38,210 nt of DNA from Cudoniella acicularis (GCA_013054445.1 JAAMPI010000427.1:1-38210), one strand, 5' to 3'. Shown: positions 1-12,216, numbered from the stretch's first letter. The notes: generated by a model from the letters alone, not told the origin. Translations and numbers: made by a program.

Positions 1-263
1 GGATCGGGAAGTGGAAAGAAAACTAGGAGACACATAATACTAGATCTCAAGAGCAACACAACAAGCAAACAAAGTAAGACCATGGCTATTTTGAAAGTGT
101 CATTGTAATTTCGTGAGAGCGTATCGTCTCTACCTTGAATTTGAAAACCCATGCCGCAGTGATTCCCTTGCCCAATATTGTACATTTATGTGTGCTCGTG
201 TCTACCACCGCTGAGCCATTACGATGCGCTATCCAATATGATCCCCTCAACATAAAATGCCCA

Positions 264-1278
264 TTATGGACCGTAAAACATCACGGTTGGATAAGAGCAA
301 GTTGTTGTTCCGCCACTTGTTAACATGGTGCCACTGGAGATCGCGTAGTTGAAGGTGGGTGAGACGGCGTAGCTAGCAATGACTTAGCACAATTATTAGG
401 AGGGGGGAGGAGGGGTTAAGAAGCTTACCCCGTTGAGCACCATGCAGTGGTTGTAGTTGCCGAAATGGCGATGTTGCTGAATTGTACTTGGCCGAAGTCC
501 CACGTTCCACCGTTGTGTGTCTCAATGGCGAGTAAGGCCTGTGTTGAAGTTAGTTGAATGCCCGGTGGTTAACTTTTTAGGTGACGTACTCGGGTTAGAG
601 CTCCTGAGCTGGCTGTAGATTAATTGGAAAGATTAGTGGCTATTACCAAGCAATTCGGAGGCGGAAGAAAGACTCACCGAAGTTTTGGGATGTAGAACCA
701 CTTGAAACTTTTTCTCCGGCTGCAGTACCAACAGAACCAGGTGTTACGGTCCAAGCATCGGTCCAGTAGCCGTTGGAACCCAGAGTGAAGGTACTGGTGA
801 TTGAGTCTCCCGGATAGACTGCTCGCCTGTTAGCCAGAGATTCAAGCTTAAAGAAATTTCTACTCACCTTTGATCGCCGGAGCATTGTAATTGGGACTGG
901 AGATGATATCAATACTTTCCAGATGTACATGTCGCCTTTAGAAGAAACTCACTTGCAGCAGTATTCAACCCAGAATTGCCAAGATCCAACACCATTCGAA
1001 TCGCTGATAACGCTTTGATAGACAAAACCACCGGTAGTATTTTCTAAGCCGGGCCAGACTGCGTGAAAGCCTATACCAGTGGACACAGCTGGCACTACCA
1101 CGGTGGCGGAATACTAGGCGGACGTCAGAAATGCCAAAGGTGAGAATAGAGAATTGCAAACTTTAGTAATTGGAGCGTTAGGAAGGAACCAGAAGGCGTC
1201 AGCGCTTGATTGAGCGGCGGCGAAGGCGTGGCATAGGCAGATGCAGCTTGCGCTGATGAGGAATGTGATGAGATTCAT
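264..1278 (-). CDS. Secreted beta-sandwich protein, peptidase G1/concanavalin A-like
   Basis: Seven exons join in frame: 1162-1278, 953-1113, 868-896, 678-818, 590-612, 429-538 and 264-372. All introns are GT...AG and 48-65 bp long. The product is 229 aa. Residues 1 to about 22 are a signal peptide (MNLITFLISASCICLCHAFA), so it should be secreted. There is one N-glycosylation sequon at N64 and a vicinal Cys pair at C91-C92. The blocks WPGLE (59-63), VYQS with Q72, VYPGDSI, and AIETHNGGTWDFG with E163 follow the order of blocks in fungal G1 (eqolisin/A4) peptidases, where a Gln and a Glu are catalytic. I infer a related fold and possibly the same dyad. It could equally be a non-catalytic ConA-like secreted protein. 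Gene structure is confident; function is not. Confidence 0.75.
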
Positions 1279-4200
1279 CTTTGCTTTGTTGTGTTTGAAG
1301 AAAAGCTTGTGAGGAGTTGTGGGAACGATTTGATGGTTCTTGTGAGATTACCCTAGGTTGGTTGGGTTGGTGATGAGGTCAGGTCTAGGTTCAAAGTGAT
1401 CCGACTTTGGTTGTGGAAGGATGTGTGACAAAGTGAATTGCCAACAGGGACTGCAATCATCTATTCACTTCAAATACTAAAATGCCAAGAACAACAGTGA
1501 AGATATAGTCATTTCCATCACGATGTCGAAAATACTTCAAACATGGAATCTTACCGATTCGCTGGACCAACTTGAGGACATATGTATGTATTGTACTTTA
1601 GTTCACTACTTGCTTTTGACCCATGTCTTTTCCGGATGATCTCGAGCCGTTTTCTCCGTTCGGTATTGCGTTCAGCAAGCCCGCAGCCCCAGTTAGGTGG
1701 CTACCGGAGGGCTTTTACCGTGGTAATTAGCCCTGCTTTTTCAGCCCTGCCGCAGTTATCGAAGAAAGGCTCAATCAATGACAGCTGCTGCAAACAAGTA
1801 TGTCTTCAATCGAAGGCATCTTTTCTTGGTGTTTTTGCATGTTTTTTGTGTGATCGAGAGCATGGGGGATGAGCCGATTGGCTGGCTTGATTTAAAGATG
1901 TCTGGGCATCAATATAACCGGCATCGATGGGCAGCTTCGTTGACCAGAAATGAACAAGCGGATGAGACGAAGTCGTGTAAAAACGTGGTAATCATAAACG
2001 AACGAGGGGAAGACCCAGGCGATGAGGTTTAATAATAGCAATTGCGGCATTTGCACGTGATATTGCCCCCTTTTCCGTACTCTTAAGCTGCTGCCTGGAG
2101 AAGACTTTGATCATAGCGTTGTACATGAGGTGGTTTACTATGTGCGAACCAGCTACTGGGTAACACATAGTCCGTTGGGAAATATTGGGGGAGAGAGGAC
2201 GAGGGAGAAAACTTTTTATTGAGGCTTTTCTAGGAATCCCAGGTCAATAATTTGTGAGATATGTATATGATTTTATGAATTCTTTACCTCGCCAAACCTT
2301 GACCCGCGTAACAATCTGCGAAGTCCTGTCCTTCCAAAACCCCGGTAACTGCCAAATGTAGCATTAAAAGTGCTGCCTAGATAATGGATTGTTGGACCGG
2401 ATTGATTGATGCGAGGGAGATTGTTCGCCAAGGCAAAGCAAATGTACATGCAGAGTGCTATGTACAGATACGGATTGACTGTTGAGGCTGACAGCTCGAA
2501 GAATTGTTAGTTGGCTAAACCAAAAGACGTTGCGGCGATGTCGAAGAATTAGGAGCATGCCAAGGTGGGTGTGCACGGATTAATGAAGCAGAGGGTTTTG
2601 GACCAATTGTGTGAATTTGAGCCTGAGGCTCAAAATCCCCTGTTAGACTTCGGGCTGCGGAAGGTTTTCTGAATCATAAATCTCCGCTTACTGGCTTTTA
2701 CGACACCAGACATCAACAACAGCACTACCATGAAATTCTCTGGATTCTAACATATGAACAAAGCCGGCAGACCAAGACTCTAAAAGTATCCTACAATACA
2801 TGGGTGGACCTGAAAATAGTGGAGTACCGAAGTCTGACTGCGTGCTGCACTGCTGGCATCCTCCATCTGGATTTGCGAACCGTTCGATCTTTGCACCAGC
2901 CGCCGACACGAATTCATCCTAAACAGATTGGTATTTGACCTCAGCGACACCTACTGATCTAACCTTCCTCGAGAATTTTGGCCGAAACCTCCTGCATTGT
3001 TTGCTTCCAAGACATCTTTTGAGTGGTTGATCACTTCATCTCATACTTGAGCTGACTCGCGAGCTTCTGTGCGTCGCCCGAATCAGCCATCAGGAGGACC
3101 GGATCACAACAGAACCGCCACCAAGCAAGTGTTTTCGAGGCTACGACATACACAAGACCGGCAGCCATGTTCCTGGGACTGGGAACTAGTTCCCCTCTCC
3201 CCGCGAGATCATCAACCACCCACTAGAAATATGTTCGCACGGACAATGAGCGTGTCCACTTTAGCTCAACTTGTGGACTCTATGATTGATCTAGACGCGG
3301 TTTGCAACGACTTGGGAAACTAAAGACACGGCAAGCGCCGTTAATTTCACTTGTCACCGATCAGGATATTTTGTTGCCCAGACCCTCTAGCTACTGAGAG
3401 GGCCTTTCGTCAGAGTCTCTTAGAACTTTGAAGTATTGCGACGCTGCATTACCTAGCCCGAACTAAGTCATGGCGGATTAATTTTATTTCCATCGAAGGC
3501 ATCATCCTTTTTTAAGATGCATCTGAAGCTTTTGTAACAAGCGTTTCATAGGCTTCTGCCGATACTACCGACTCCTTGAAAAAAAGTGGTCCCCCAGTGG
3601 TTCTATGATCGGAACGCCGTGGCGTTCTATGCTGCAGTAGTTGACAGGTGTCAGGCTATAGCCCCAAAGGTATCCTTCTAGGTCATGTTTCTTGAATTAT
3701 TCTGAGAAAGTGAAATGCTTCAGCTCATTTTTTGATATGGTGGAAACTAATGAGCATACAGATTCTTTCCCAAAAGACCCAGAACAATGATTCTCGGCAA
3801 CCCTTGAGTTGTGATCGCCACCACCGATCTGCAACAACTTTGAAATTTGTGGGACTGTCATAGCACAAAATAGTTCAAGGAGCAACCATGAAAATTCTCG
3901 CTGCACCACCTGTGGCTATTCTCATGTTCCTGTTCTACGCGCTACTTCACAACGGCATTTCACTAGTGGATATGTCTTCACATGCGGCCCTCCCGAATGG
4001 GTGTATGCAATCACGAAACCTAGTCTTCTTTGGTTGTCAGCCGAATGTTAGCCATAAGTTTGAGCCTATTCTGAAAGTGAACCATTGCGTATTTGTCCCC
4101 AAGTACATGGTTCATGTCAAGGTCTCAGAGACCTGGAGGCTCTTCGATTGGGAGGTCTAAAATGTGGACTTCGACTGTTTCTCTCACTTGATATTTCGCC

Positions 4201-4316
4201 GGAGCCTCAGCAGTTTGTGTTTAGAATTCCCTTCAACCGAGCAAATTTGTTTATTTCGATCATTGAGACTCTTCCATTATTGGAAATGCTATAGGTCAAA
4301 CTATAATTGTCTTTTT
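1279..4316. other. Intergenic stretch, no confident gene
   Basis: About 3 kb without a convincing gene. On the minus strand, 2688-3230 holds two short open stretches separated by a stop and by possible introns. This could be a decayed gene, but I recognise no domain. On the plus strand, an open frame at 3888-4160 starts with a signal-peptide-like stretch (MKILAAPPVAILMFLFYALL), then has no recognisable content. A further plus-strand frame at 1522 stops after about 30 codons. None is called. Confidence 0.5.
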
Positions 4317-6207
4317 ATGATGAGTGAGAAAAATCCAGAGGTTCGTCAACCCTTTTTACGTTTTAACAGGAAAATAATTTTGACGAATTGCAGTTCCTCC
4401 GGGAGGCGTGGGCTCTCTATGGGATTGGCGCAACGGTCTTGTTGTTACGCTTTGCAACGAGAATTAAAACAGTCGGATATAAGGGCTCTCAGGGAGACGA
4501 CTACATGAGCATCCTCGTTTTGGCGTTGTTTACCATGGATGCTGCAATTGTCCACATTATCTGTACGTATCAGGTCTCTTGTCATATATTTGGATACAAC
4601 CTAACGGTCGCATAGATTATACTGGGACGAATGTCGAAGGCGTTGCGGTACAGCAAACAAGAAGTAAGAATTAATTATATTTGATCTGCCTTGATATACC
4701 CTTCATTATGCCTCTCTTGGGGTGGCACAATATGATTCCAAGGCCCCTTATGGCAAAGCGAAGGAACCAAAATGTTTCCGGAAACCAATTTATTTTACAG
4801 TATCTGACATGCAGTTTCGCTGACCTGGAGCAGCATTAACGGCTGCAGAAATTGCCACGTACGAATTTGGATCGAAGGAGCAACTTGCTGCTTGGTATTC
4901 ATATGCAGCACTCATATGGGCGATGAAGGGGACCATGCTTTTCTTCTTCAACCGATTGACGTGAGAGTTTCTTCAAACATTGAGATTGATGTACTTGCTA
5001 AGAGGAAAACAGAATTGGTCTTTGGCAACATCGTTACGTCAAGTGGCTTGGAATTGCTTGTGTTTTGTCTTACATTATCGTTTTACTGACGGTAAGAAAT
5101 TGCACCATCGTGAACAACCGAAATATTATTTCTCGTAGGTCACATTTGGGTGTTTCCTAACTCAAGAAAAACTGGCATTAAGTTCGCAATGCTCTAAGTA
5201 GTTTCGTCATAGCTGATTTTGATAGGGTTGTTCCAGACCCCGGCCGTAAGTTGGAACCTAGTCCTGGAGTGTACTTGATTAACGAAAACTTAGAAAGATG
5301 CACACTAAAACTCCAGAACTTTCTGGTGACTGTGGTTTTGAACGTAATGTAGGGATTTTAAATTTCATCTCACCTGTGCACTTACTAACCTACATTTCTA
5401 GGACCGACGTAGCTGTTAGTTTCCCCATTCTATTAATGTCTTCAGAACGCTAAATCGAAATACTTTTAGATTCTAATTATTCCTGCGCCTCTATTATGGC
5501 GGCTCAAAATACCACTCAAAAGGTAATTGTTCCATTCTATCTCATGAGCGAGCAGGAATTTTATAACACCGCTAAAGGAAGTTTGTCATTGCGCTTTTGC
5601 TCTGCTCGGGTCTTTTTGTTATCGCCGCAGCCATTATTTGAGTTGTTTTGACACTCAGATCGAATCCTTCGGCACTCAATATAAATCGCTGGTAAGACAT
5701 TCACTTCATGCCTCGATCATGGCCCTGCTATACAAGAACAAGACCATACTAACTTATACTAGGGGCATTCGAGAGACTATCGTGGGCATCGTGACCATCA
5801 ATTTACCCATTTTGAAACCCCTATTCAACAAACCTTTCTGGTCGAAATATTCCTTCAAATCGTCCTCTCTTTCGCGCGGAATACCGCACAATCTAGATCA
5901 CCGCGGACCTTACGAGATGTCCTCTCGCCTACGCTCGAAGGACGATAATTGGGACGCCGAGGCTGGTATTGCGCAGCATAAATCTGCAAGTAAAAGTGAT
6001 GAAGGCTTAGAGAGGGTTAAGAGTCTCGATAGTGAAAGTCAAACCTATATCCTTCAAGGCTCAGATTTGGAGAAAGGTGTTGTGGTTTCGACGACGCATC
6101 AAGTCAGAAGTGAGAGCGTGGGCAGAGGTCAGAATGCCGAAGGGTGGGAATCTCGAGGTGGGGCTAGCAGAGTCAGTGTGCATGCCGAGAATAGGGATAA
6201 CTTGTGA
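4317..6207 (+). pseudogene. PTH11-like rhodopsin-domain integral membrane protein, inactivated
   Basis: Twelve exons are readable: 4317-4340, 4394-4562, 4616-4663, 4834-4960, 5013-5091, 5139-5177, 5226-5245, 5294-5348, 5402-5414, 5470-5522, 5578-5691 and 5763-6207. Conserved blocks of the fungal rhodopsin-domain (PTH11-like) family appear in order: RFATRIKTVG, GDDYMSIL, EFGSKEQLAAWYSYA, GTMLFFFNRLT, GLWQHRYVKWLG, VVPDPG, LQNFLVTVVLNVMTDVA, LWRLKIPLKRK, GIRETIVGIVTINLPILKPL, then a hydrophilic C-terminal tail. Working relatives are 7-TM plasma-membrane proteins. Three lesions are visible: an extra A in the run 5167-5171, TT instead of GT at the next donor (5178-5179), and an in-frame TGA at 5639-5641 where an Arg codon is expected. 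The start (MMSEKNPE) is the only nearby ATG that splices in frame to the first helix. Confidence 0.85.
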
Positions 6208-6987
6208 GAGAGGGAAGATATCTAGGCTCCATGAAATTCTGAATTGGCCAGCTATGTATGAGTATTTTTTGTGGCCGAAGTATCTTGCATGAAAGGAAAT
6301 AGACTATATAAATGGAATTTGTCATGCATAGATGTTGAATAGGTTGAGGGACCTAAAATAGGGATAAAGACACTCTATAGATGATTCAGGGGTGAACACA
6401 TGTTATAACTTACATTTGTGCTCTGCTTTATACTGCCGAGCGTAATAAATAAAGTTTGGAAGGCTACTTCGCTTTTACATGACACAAAAATATTGTGAAT
6501 TTGACCCTCGATCAAATTTGGGAGAAATGGAGTCATTGGCTTAAAAATGAAAATAAAATAAAATATAAAAACTCCTAGCATTCTGCGCTGATCTCCTTTT
6601 AACCAAGTTCATCTCATATCAGCACACCCGTGTGCGGGTAGCACACTCACTTTTGGTCGGCCTCGCTAACAACCACCGATCCCCACATGATCCTTTCCAA
6701 CGTCCAGAATCCATCACCAGCTCCAGAAGTTCCATCGAATCGCATTCAGTAACCCAGTATTTCATCGTCGCATTTGTCGCATATCGATTACATCGTCGAG
6801 GCCGTCTTTACTTCACGTTGAACCGCGTGATTACGCGCTTCCTGGACCTCGAGCGCATTAAAGAGACACCCAATCGGTCGCATTAGATGGAGACAGGAAA
6901 CTCGAGTCAGCGATAGCACAGGAGAGCGGCCAGCACTAGACGTGATTTTAATACGTGCTGTGTCTTGCGCCGCGTGCGGTAGAGAAT
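6208..6987. other. Intergenic: 3' flank of the receptor relic and Spt20 promoter/leader
   Basis: AT-rich to about 6600, with AATAAA-like stretches near 6443-6450, then more balanced sequence leading to the Spt20 start. No gene is seen. The short open frames near 6632-6960 look like leader sequence. Confidence 0.5.
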
Positions 6988-9857
6988 ATGGCGCCCTCCG
7001 CGACGGCAGTGCAGTCGCTTTCTTCAAAACCGAAGCGCCCCATCCCGCCTGGAATACAGACAAATGGCATTCACTCCTCAACATCCTCTCCATCGCCCTC
7101 TATGTCTACCGGCAGGCTCCCCAACAGCGGCAAACCCCCAAACTCGGCTACGAGCAACGGTGTTGGGAATGGCGGCTCGGTGCCGCGATCAGTGAGCAGG
7201 GCCCGAAGGGAGCCACCGAGCCAGTTGCTAGGCAGGGGACAAAGGAACAGCAGTGCCGGGCTACGATCAGCCAGTATCGTGGGCGAATCTGTAATTCCTC
7301 AGGTTGCTGAGCCTACACCCTACAGTATGATATGTGATGTGTATTGGTGAGATCCTTGCTCACACAAAAATAGTTAAATCAGACGAATATATCCTTAAGC
7401 GGTACCGGAACAGCAGACCTTCCCTCATTGTCCACCTCCACCCCACACACTTCCGCTTCGATCAACAAGAGGGCAGTTTCTCATACAAATCACCGATGAG
7501 AATCCTTATCGAACATTTAAAACAACGGACTGTACCGCATGATCTCGTTGAATTTATGCCAGATGTCCCATTCTATGAAGGCTGTATGATTGTTCAGATA
7601 CATAATCACAAATCCATCGCACCATCCCAGGAAACCGGCCGTACAAAAGCAGGAGCTCCCAAGACAACTCCATTCTCCGTTCATAATTATAATGCTTACC
7701 TCACCCCTTCTTCCTATGTACCTTACCCTACGCAAAATAATCTTTCGGGGAAGGGCAAAGGGGCAGATACGGAAAATGAGCAGTCTGGCAAGGCAAAAAG
7801 TGCAGAGCAGAAAGACCAAGAAAACATGCCTGCACCATCACTCCCTAGTGTCGCTCAAGGCAGCAAATTGGCAAAGAAACCCAAAATTTCTACAATTGTG
7901 CTGCGCTCAACTCCGCTCAGCAATTACGTGGATCTTTCTCTCAAAGCTTCTGAGGCAAGTTCCAATCATGATGGCCGCAGAGATTCCCGTCAAGATGGGC
8001 CCCTGTCAGCAACCGTACCTCCTACCCCAACTACAGGTGTCCCTCCAACCCCTTCAACTAGCATGGCCCCTCCAGCAAAGCGTCTCAAGAAGAATAAAGT
8101 CGAGCTTGATGCTAGTAATATCCACGCAGCAGAGTCCCAGATTGCTTTAGCTACCACTGCTCCGCTTGTGCTTGATCCTGTCGGTAGTGCTGCAGAGTCT
8201 GCTGCTTTGCTTGAATCTTTAGCTCACCCAATGCACTCAGAGAAGCCACCGTCGCCAAAGACTCGGAAGAGGACTGTTGCGGAAATGGCAGCTGATGAAG
8301 CGCTTGCGGCAGAGCAAGAACGTTACATGCTTATCCTTGACGAACGCTTATCTTCGAATGCTGTGAGTGCTCAAGGAGGTGGTAACCCAGCAGATGGGGA
8401 TGGTCAGGCAGGTGGAGCATCATTCGAACCACGTTTTGAAAGATTCAAAACCCTTGAAAATATTAAAAACCAGCACGAAGAGAACAAGAGAACCGAGCAA
8501 ATCAGACAAGCAGAAGCCGAGAGGAAGCAAGCGAACGAACGGGATCGAGAAACACTAAAGTTGAAGAATGAGAAAGAGCAGCAAGACAAGCTTCGCGCTA
8601 TGGCAGCTCAGCAACAACAAGCAGCTGCACGACAAGACGCACAACGCCGGCAGCAAATGGCGGCCCAAGCTCAACATTCGCAGCAAGGACTTCAAGGACT
8701 GCCCAACCAGGTTCAAGGCCAACACGGTCACCCTCAAGCAAATCCCGCAATGGCACCCGGAATGCAAGGACAACCAGCACGCTTCCATCAACAACAGGCT
8801 TCTCAGGCACAGATATCATCTCCTATTGTTCGAAATGGCACCCCGCAAAGCCATTCATCCCCGATTGTCAACAATATGGGCAATGCGCCTATGCAACAAT
8901 CTACTTCGAGTATGGGTGGTAGTCCACCGAGACCTGGGTCTGTAGTGCACCAAAATCAACCGCAAATGGGAGCCCCAGGGTCCCATCCAATGGCCACGCA
9001 AAGAAGTCAGCAAAGCCACGCCGGTACTCCTCGCATGCCAAACTCTACGCCAAACATACAATCCACCCCTTTGAACCGCCAGATGAGCCAAACACCTAGA
9101 ATGAGCCAAGCTAGCCCGATCCAGGGACCTATGGCACAGGCACCGCATATGCCAATGATGCCAAATGGCCAAGGCTTGACCCAAGCTCAGCAACAACAGT
9201 TACAGCAACAACGGGTTCAGCAGCTCATGCGCCAGAGCCAACAAAACCAAGCCGCTGCGCAAGGCATGGGAGGTATGATCAATGGACAGCAGCTCAGCCC
9301 CGGACAGATGATGCAAGCTCAGATGCTTCGCCAGCAGCAGGGGATCCCCATGGCTAACAATGCTCAAATTGCTCAAGGCTATGCAAATCATATGGCTAAC
9401 ATTGCTGCTCGCCAGGGCATGCAGCCAAACATGAATCCAAACTTTATGAATCCAAATGTGCAAAACATGCAGATGCAGAACATGCAATTGCAACAACTAC
9501 AATTCCAGCAGGCTCAAGCCCGAGCCCAAGCCCAAGCTCATGCTCAGGTTCAAGCTCAAGCTCGCCAACAGCAACAGCAGCCACAAGCACTTCAATCTCA
9601 GATGCAGACAGCCATCAGACAACAAGCACAGCACTTTTACAGAGAACGATTGCCTAGCCTTCAAGCGCAACATCCTGGGGGGGATACCACCGGAAGTGGA
9701 ACATGCGTTCAGGATGCAATGCCAGGCCGACGCTCAAAATCAAGTGCAAAACATCATGCGGTCAAGGAGGCAGCAAGCGATGGCTGCACAGCAGGCACAA
9801 ATGATGGCTGGAATGCAGCAAAACATGAATGGGATGCCAAACGGCATGGGAATGTAA
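6988..9857 (+). CDS. SPT20: SAGA complex subunit Spt20 (one apparent frameshift)
   Basis: Spt20 is a structural subunit of the SAGA transcription coactivator (histone acetyltransferase) in the nucleus. Exon 1 is 6988-7324, the intron 7325-7373, and exon 2 runs from 7374. The first 112 residues are low-complexity (Ser/Pro/Asn). The Spt20 domain follows at about residues 113-210: SDEYILKRYRNSRPSLIVHL, HFRFDQQEGSFSYKSPMR, PFYEGCMIVQIHNHKS. A charged coiled-coil region (near NIKNQHEENKRTEQ) comes next, then a long Gln/Met/Asn-rich prion-like tail. At the G7 run 9677-9683 the frame breaks. The following bases encode IPPEVEHAFRMQCQ and a Gln/Met tail ending at 9857, but only if one G is dropped. 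Read literally, the frame stops at 9910 with a non-Spt20-like end. The corrected length would be 939 aa. The start MAPSATAV is the first ATG of the frame. Confidence 0.92.
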
Positions 9858-11291
9858 TGGGGTTCGGGTGCTTTTACAATACCATTTCTGGCGTTGGTTT
9901 CGGGAGTTAGCAGATATTGTGGGAGTACTTGAGGATACTTGTTTCGTATGGTACTTGATGATGTCAATGATAAACGGTCAGGAGGGGGCGTTGATGGTTA
10001 AGCCTCCCAATTTTGGGCATATTGAAAGGCTAAGAGCGGAGGTGGCAATTACGTGCTAATGCTCGATTTTTGCAATGTAACCTTAGGTTTTAGGATGCAC
10101 ATAGCTATAGGAATCCTCGAGGTTGTACATATATTCTGGATTCCTATGAGTAGAGGGGTGAATACTGCGTATTGTCAAGGATTTAGCTTCTTCCATCAAT
10201 GAAAAGTGCCAGGACCCACACCTTAACCCCCGAGCTCATTAGTTTTCTTTTTGAGTTGCTGAGGAAATAATGCGAACTTCAATCACAATTGAGAGAGGCT
10301 AAGCAAAGCATACACTATTCCTAGTAACAGGTATGCTATAACTTATCTCCGCGTGCGGCGGTTCGTTGAAGCCGTTGAGTTGTCAACTATGTAGGGGTCC
10401 GTGCTACAAATACACCTTAAACACCTTAAAGAACAACACTTTGCTACGCCGACATAGTTTTAAAGGCGGTAGATCTCAATCCACTCTAGCACCTTCTTTC
10501 ATTGAATCATTGTAATAAATCAAAATGTATTTTAACTTTGTGGTCATTTAATGGTTTTCAAGTGTTCTGTGCGAGTCTGTGGCGCTGGGTGCTGAATAGT
10601 TGAGGTATTAGTTCGATTTGGGTGGGAATTAACTTATAATGTAACTCAGAGTTAAAGAGTAAGTTTCAATAGTTCTTCAAGTCTTTTTAGAGATCGATAG
10701 AAAGACAGGAAGGTGCACTGTTTTAAATCCATTGATGAGAGAGTGAGCCTCGAGATGAGAGCAAGGGGTTTAAGCGGATATTCCCACATGAAGCGTAACC
10801 GTGGTAGGAAGACTTTGCGTTGTTGGGGAGGCGGGAGAAGAGCTTTATTGTGTAGGCTTACAAATTGCAGATACCCGCGGTGCTGAAGTAGCGTGTGTTA
10901 TTAAAAAAGGTGGTCGGGAATTTGCTCGTGGATCTATTGCGGATCCTCTTATGCAATGAGGCAGCTTCCCAAAGCCAGCCGAGAGCTATTGAAATTTTGA
11001 AGTTTAAAGGTTTATGGTCAGTCAATAGCATCCCGAATTTGAAGTTATTAAAGGGGTATGCAGAAGCCCCACCCATGGACAAGATCACGGAATTTGGGCT
11101 AGGAAGGTGAATTGGATGAAAAGGCAGGTAAAAATGCTTTTACATTTCCACCAAGTAGCACGATAGGCTGAAGCTTTTTTGAAACGAATAACTTATTTTC
11201 GAGCGGTAACCCAAAGAGTTACTAAGTGTGTTTCTTATCCAAGCATTGCGCGTCGCAAAGCGTCCCCCAATTCACTATCCCATGATATTTC
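9858..11291. other. Intergenic stretch, no recognised gene
   Basis: About 1.4 kb downstream of Spt20 and beyond the 3' end of the secreted-peptide gene. Overlapping 70-76 codon open frames lie on both strands at 10858-11110. I recognise neither and see no splice continuation. No RNA gene is seen. Confidence 0.45.
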
Positions 11292-11375
11292 CTAGCATCT
11301 CAAAACCATGTCATCTTTCCCAGTCCCACATACTCCTCCGCAGAATTGCGGACATGTACAGTCCACCAAGTTGGA

Positions 11376-11595
11376 TTAAATACAGTTTTCGCCACGCTTG
11401 CAATTAATAAAATTGTAAATGCTGTCGCCATCGAGCTCCTCGCGAGCTACCACAGCAGCATTTTCTGTATCACATAGATGAGTCTCTAGTGAGGATGCCA
11501 TGCCATGAAATTTTCGGGAAAGTCTTACCAGAGACGGAAAGGGGGGTGGCGAGAACGCCGGCAAGGACGAAAGCAAGGAAGGTGAAGAATTTCAT
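11376..11595 (-). CDS. Small secreted peptide, Cys-rich tail cut off by an in-frame stop
   Basis: Exon 1 is 11529-11595, the intron 11465-11528 (GT...AG), and exon 2 is 11376-11464. The product is 51 aa. Residues 1 to about 16 are a clear signal peptide (MKFFTFLAFVLAGVLA). The mature part is acidic, with C44 and C50 and a Lys-Arg pair at 45-46 that could be a Kex2 site. The TAA at 11376-11378 is followed in the same frame by 27 more codons, ending at a TAG at 11292-11294. These include five further Cys codons, in patterns such as CTCPQFC. The reading as it stands is either a short peptide or a Cys-rich secreted protein broken by a nonsense change. Its role is unknown; the features fit small secreted (effector-like) proteins or a processed precursor. 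It faces the UstYa-like gene about 670 bp away. Confidence 0.6.
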
Positions 11596-12205
11596 TTTGA
11601 AGGTGGTTTTGACGCTTTCGAGTCTTGTTGGTGCTTGACCGACTTTGAAATTGGAAAAGCTAGCTGCTTGAAGAGGATTGCGCGGAAAATTTGCGGATGA
11701 TAGCTTAGCGGAGCCTTTCAGTGGCGATCGAGTCCTTATTATGTTTCTCTGATCAACACAAGGAAACCCAGCTCAGCCAACGGGAGCCCTATTTGCTGTA
11801 GGTCTCGCTGATTACTTGTGTTACAGTGAGTGGCTCTCAGATAGTTCTTGGCCTAATTACATGGCCATGAATATGCGGCTTGTTACCTAAATATGCATAT
11901 ATCCTAGTCTTTCTTCGTTCCGTGCCTCCGCTTAATTGTAAATGGAGGCCTGCCAAATTGTAACTCCGTATTTCTCTCTTGCGGACTCTAGTAAGCGTAT
12001 GCCCCCTGATTAAATTCTTAATTATCCAGACGTAAATCGAAATGACTAAATGCTACTTACGTTAAAATAAGAGCCCCTCATTTGACATAGCAGAGATTTT
12101 CTTTTTCGTTTACATATTAAAATTATTCGTGTACGAATTAAACGCTTCAAAGGCAGTCGTGTTCAAAGTGTGTATAGCTGATATCACATTTTGTTAGAGA
12201 ATTGA

Positions 12206-12216
12206 AGATAAGATAA
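12206..12216 (+). promoter_or_regulatory. Tandem GATA-factor sites
   Basis: AGATAAGATAA carries two overlapping HGATAR-type sites 45-55 bp upstream of the UstYa-like start, in the region shared with the divergent secreted-peptide gene. GATA factors such as AreA (nitrogen) bind paired sites of this kind in filamentous fungi. A role here is inference from the motif and its position. Confidence 0.35.

Noticed and set aside
1522..2032. Open frames downstream of an ATG at 1522, and an 84-codon frame at 1778-2032
   Set aside because: No domain, no signal peptide and no consistent splice continuation; the frame from 1522 stops after about 30 codons.
2688..3230. Minus-strand fragments that might be spliced into one gene
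   Set aside because: Possible intron borders exist, but they do not join the open stretches in a single frame and no family is recognised. Mentioned only as a possible relic.
3888..4160. 90-codon plus-strand frame with a hydrophobic N-terminus
   Set aside because: The rest has no recognisable content and it lies just upstream of a decayed gene; a chance signal-peptide-like stretch is likely.
10858..11110. Overlapping open frames on both strands
   Set aside because: Short, mutually overlapping and unrecognised.
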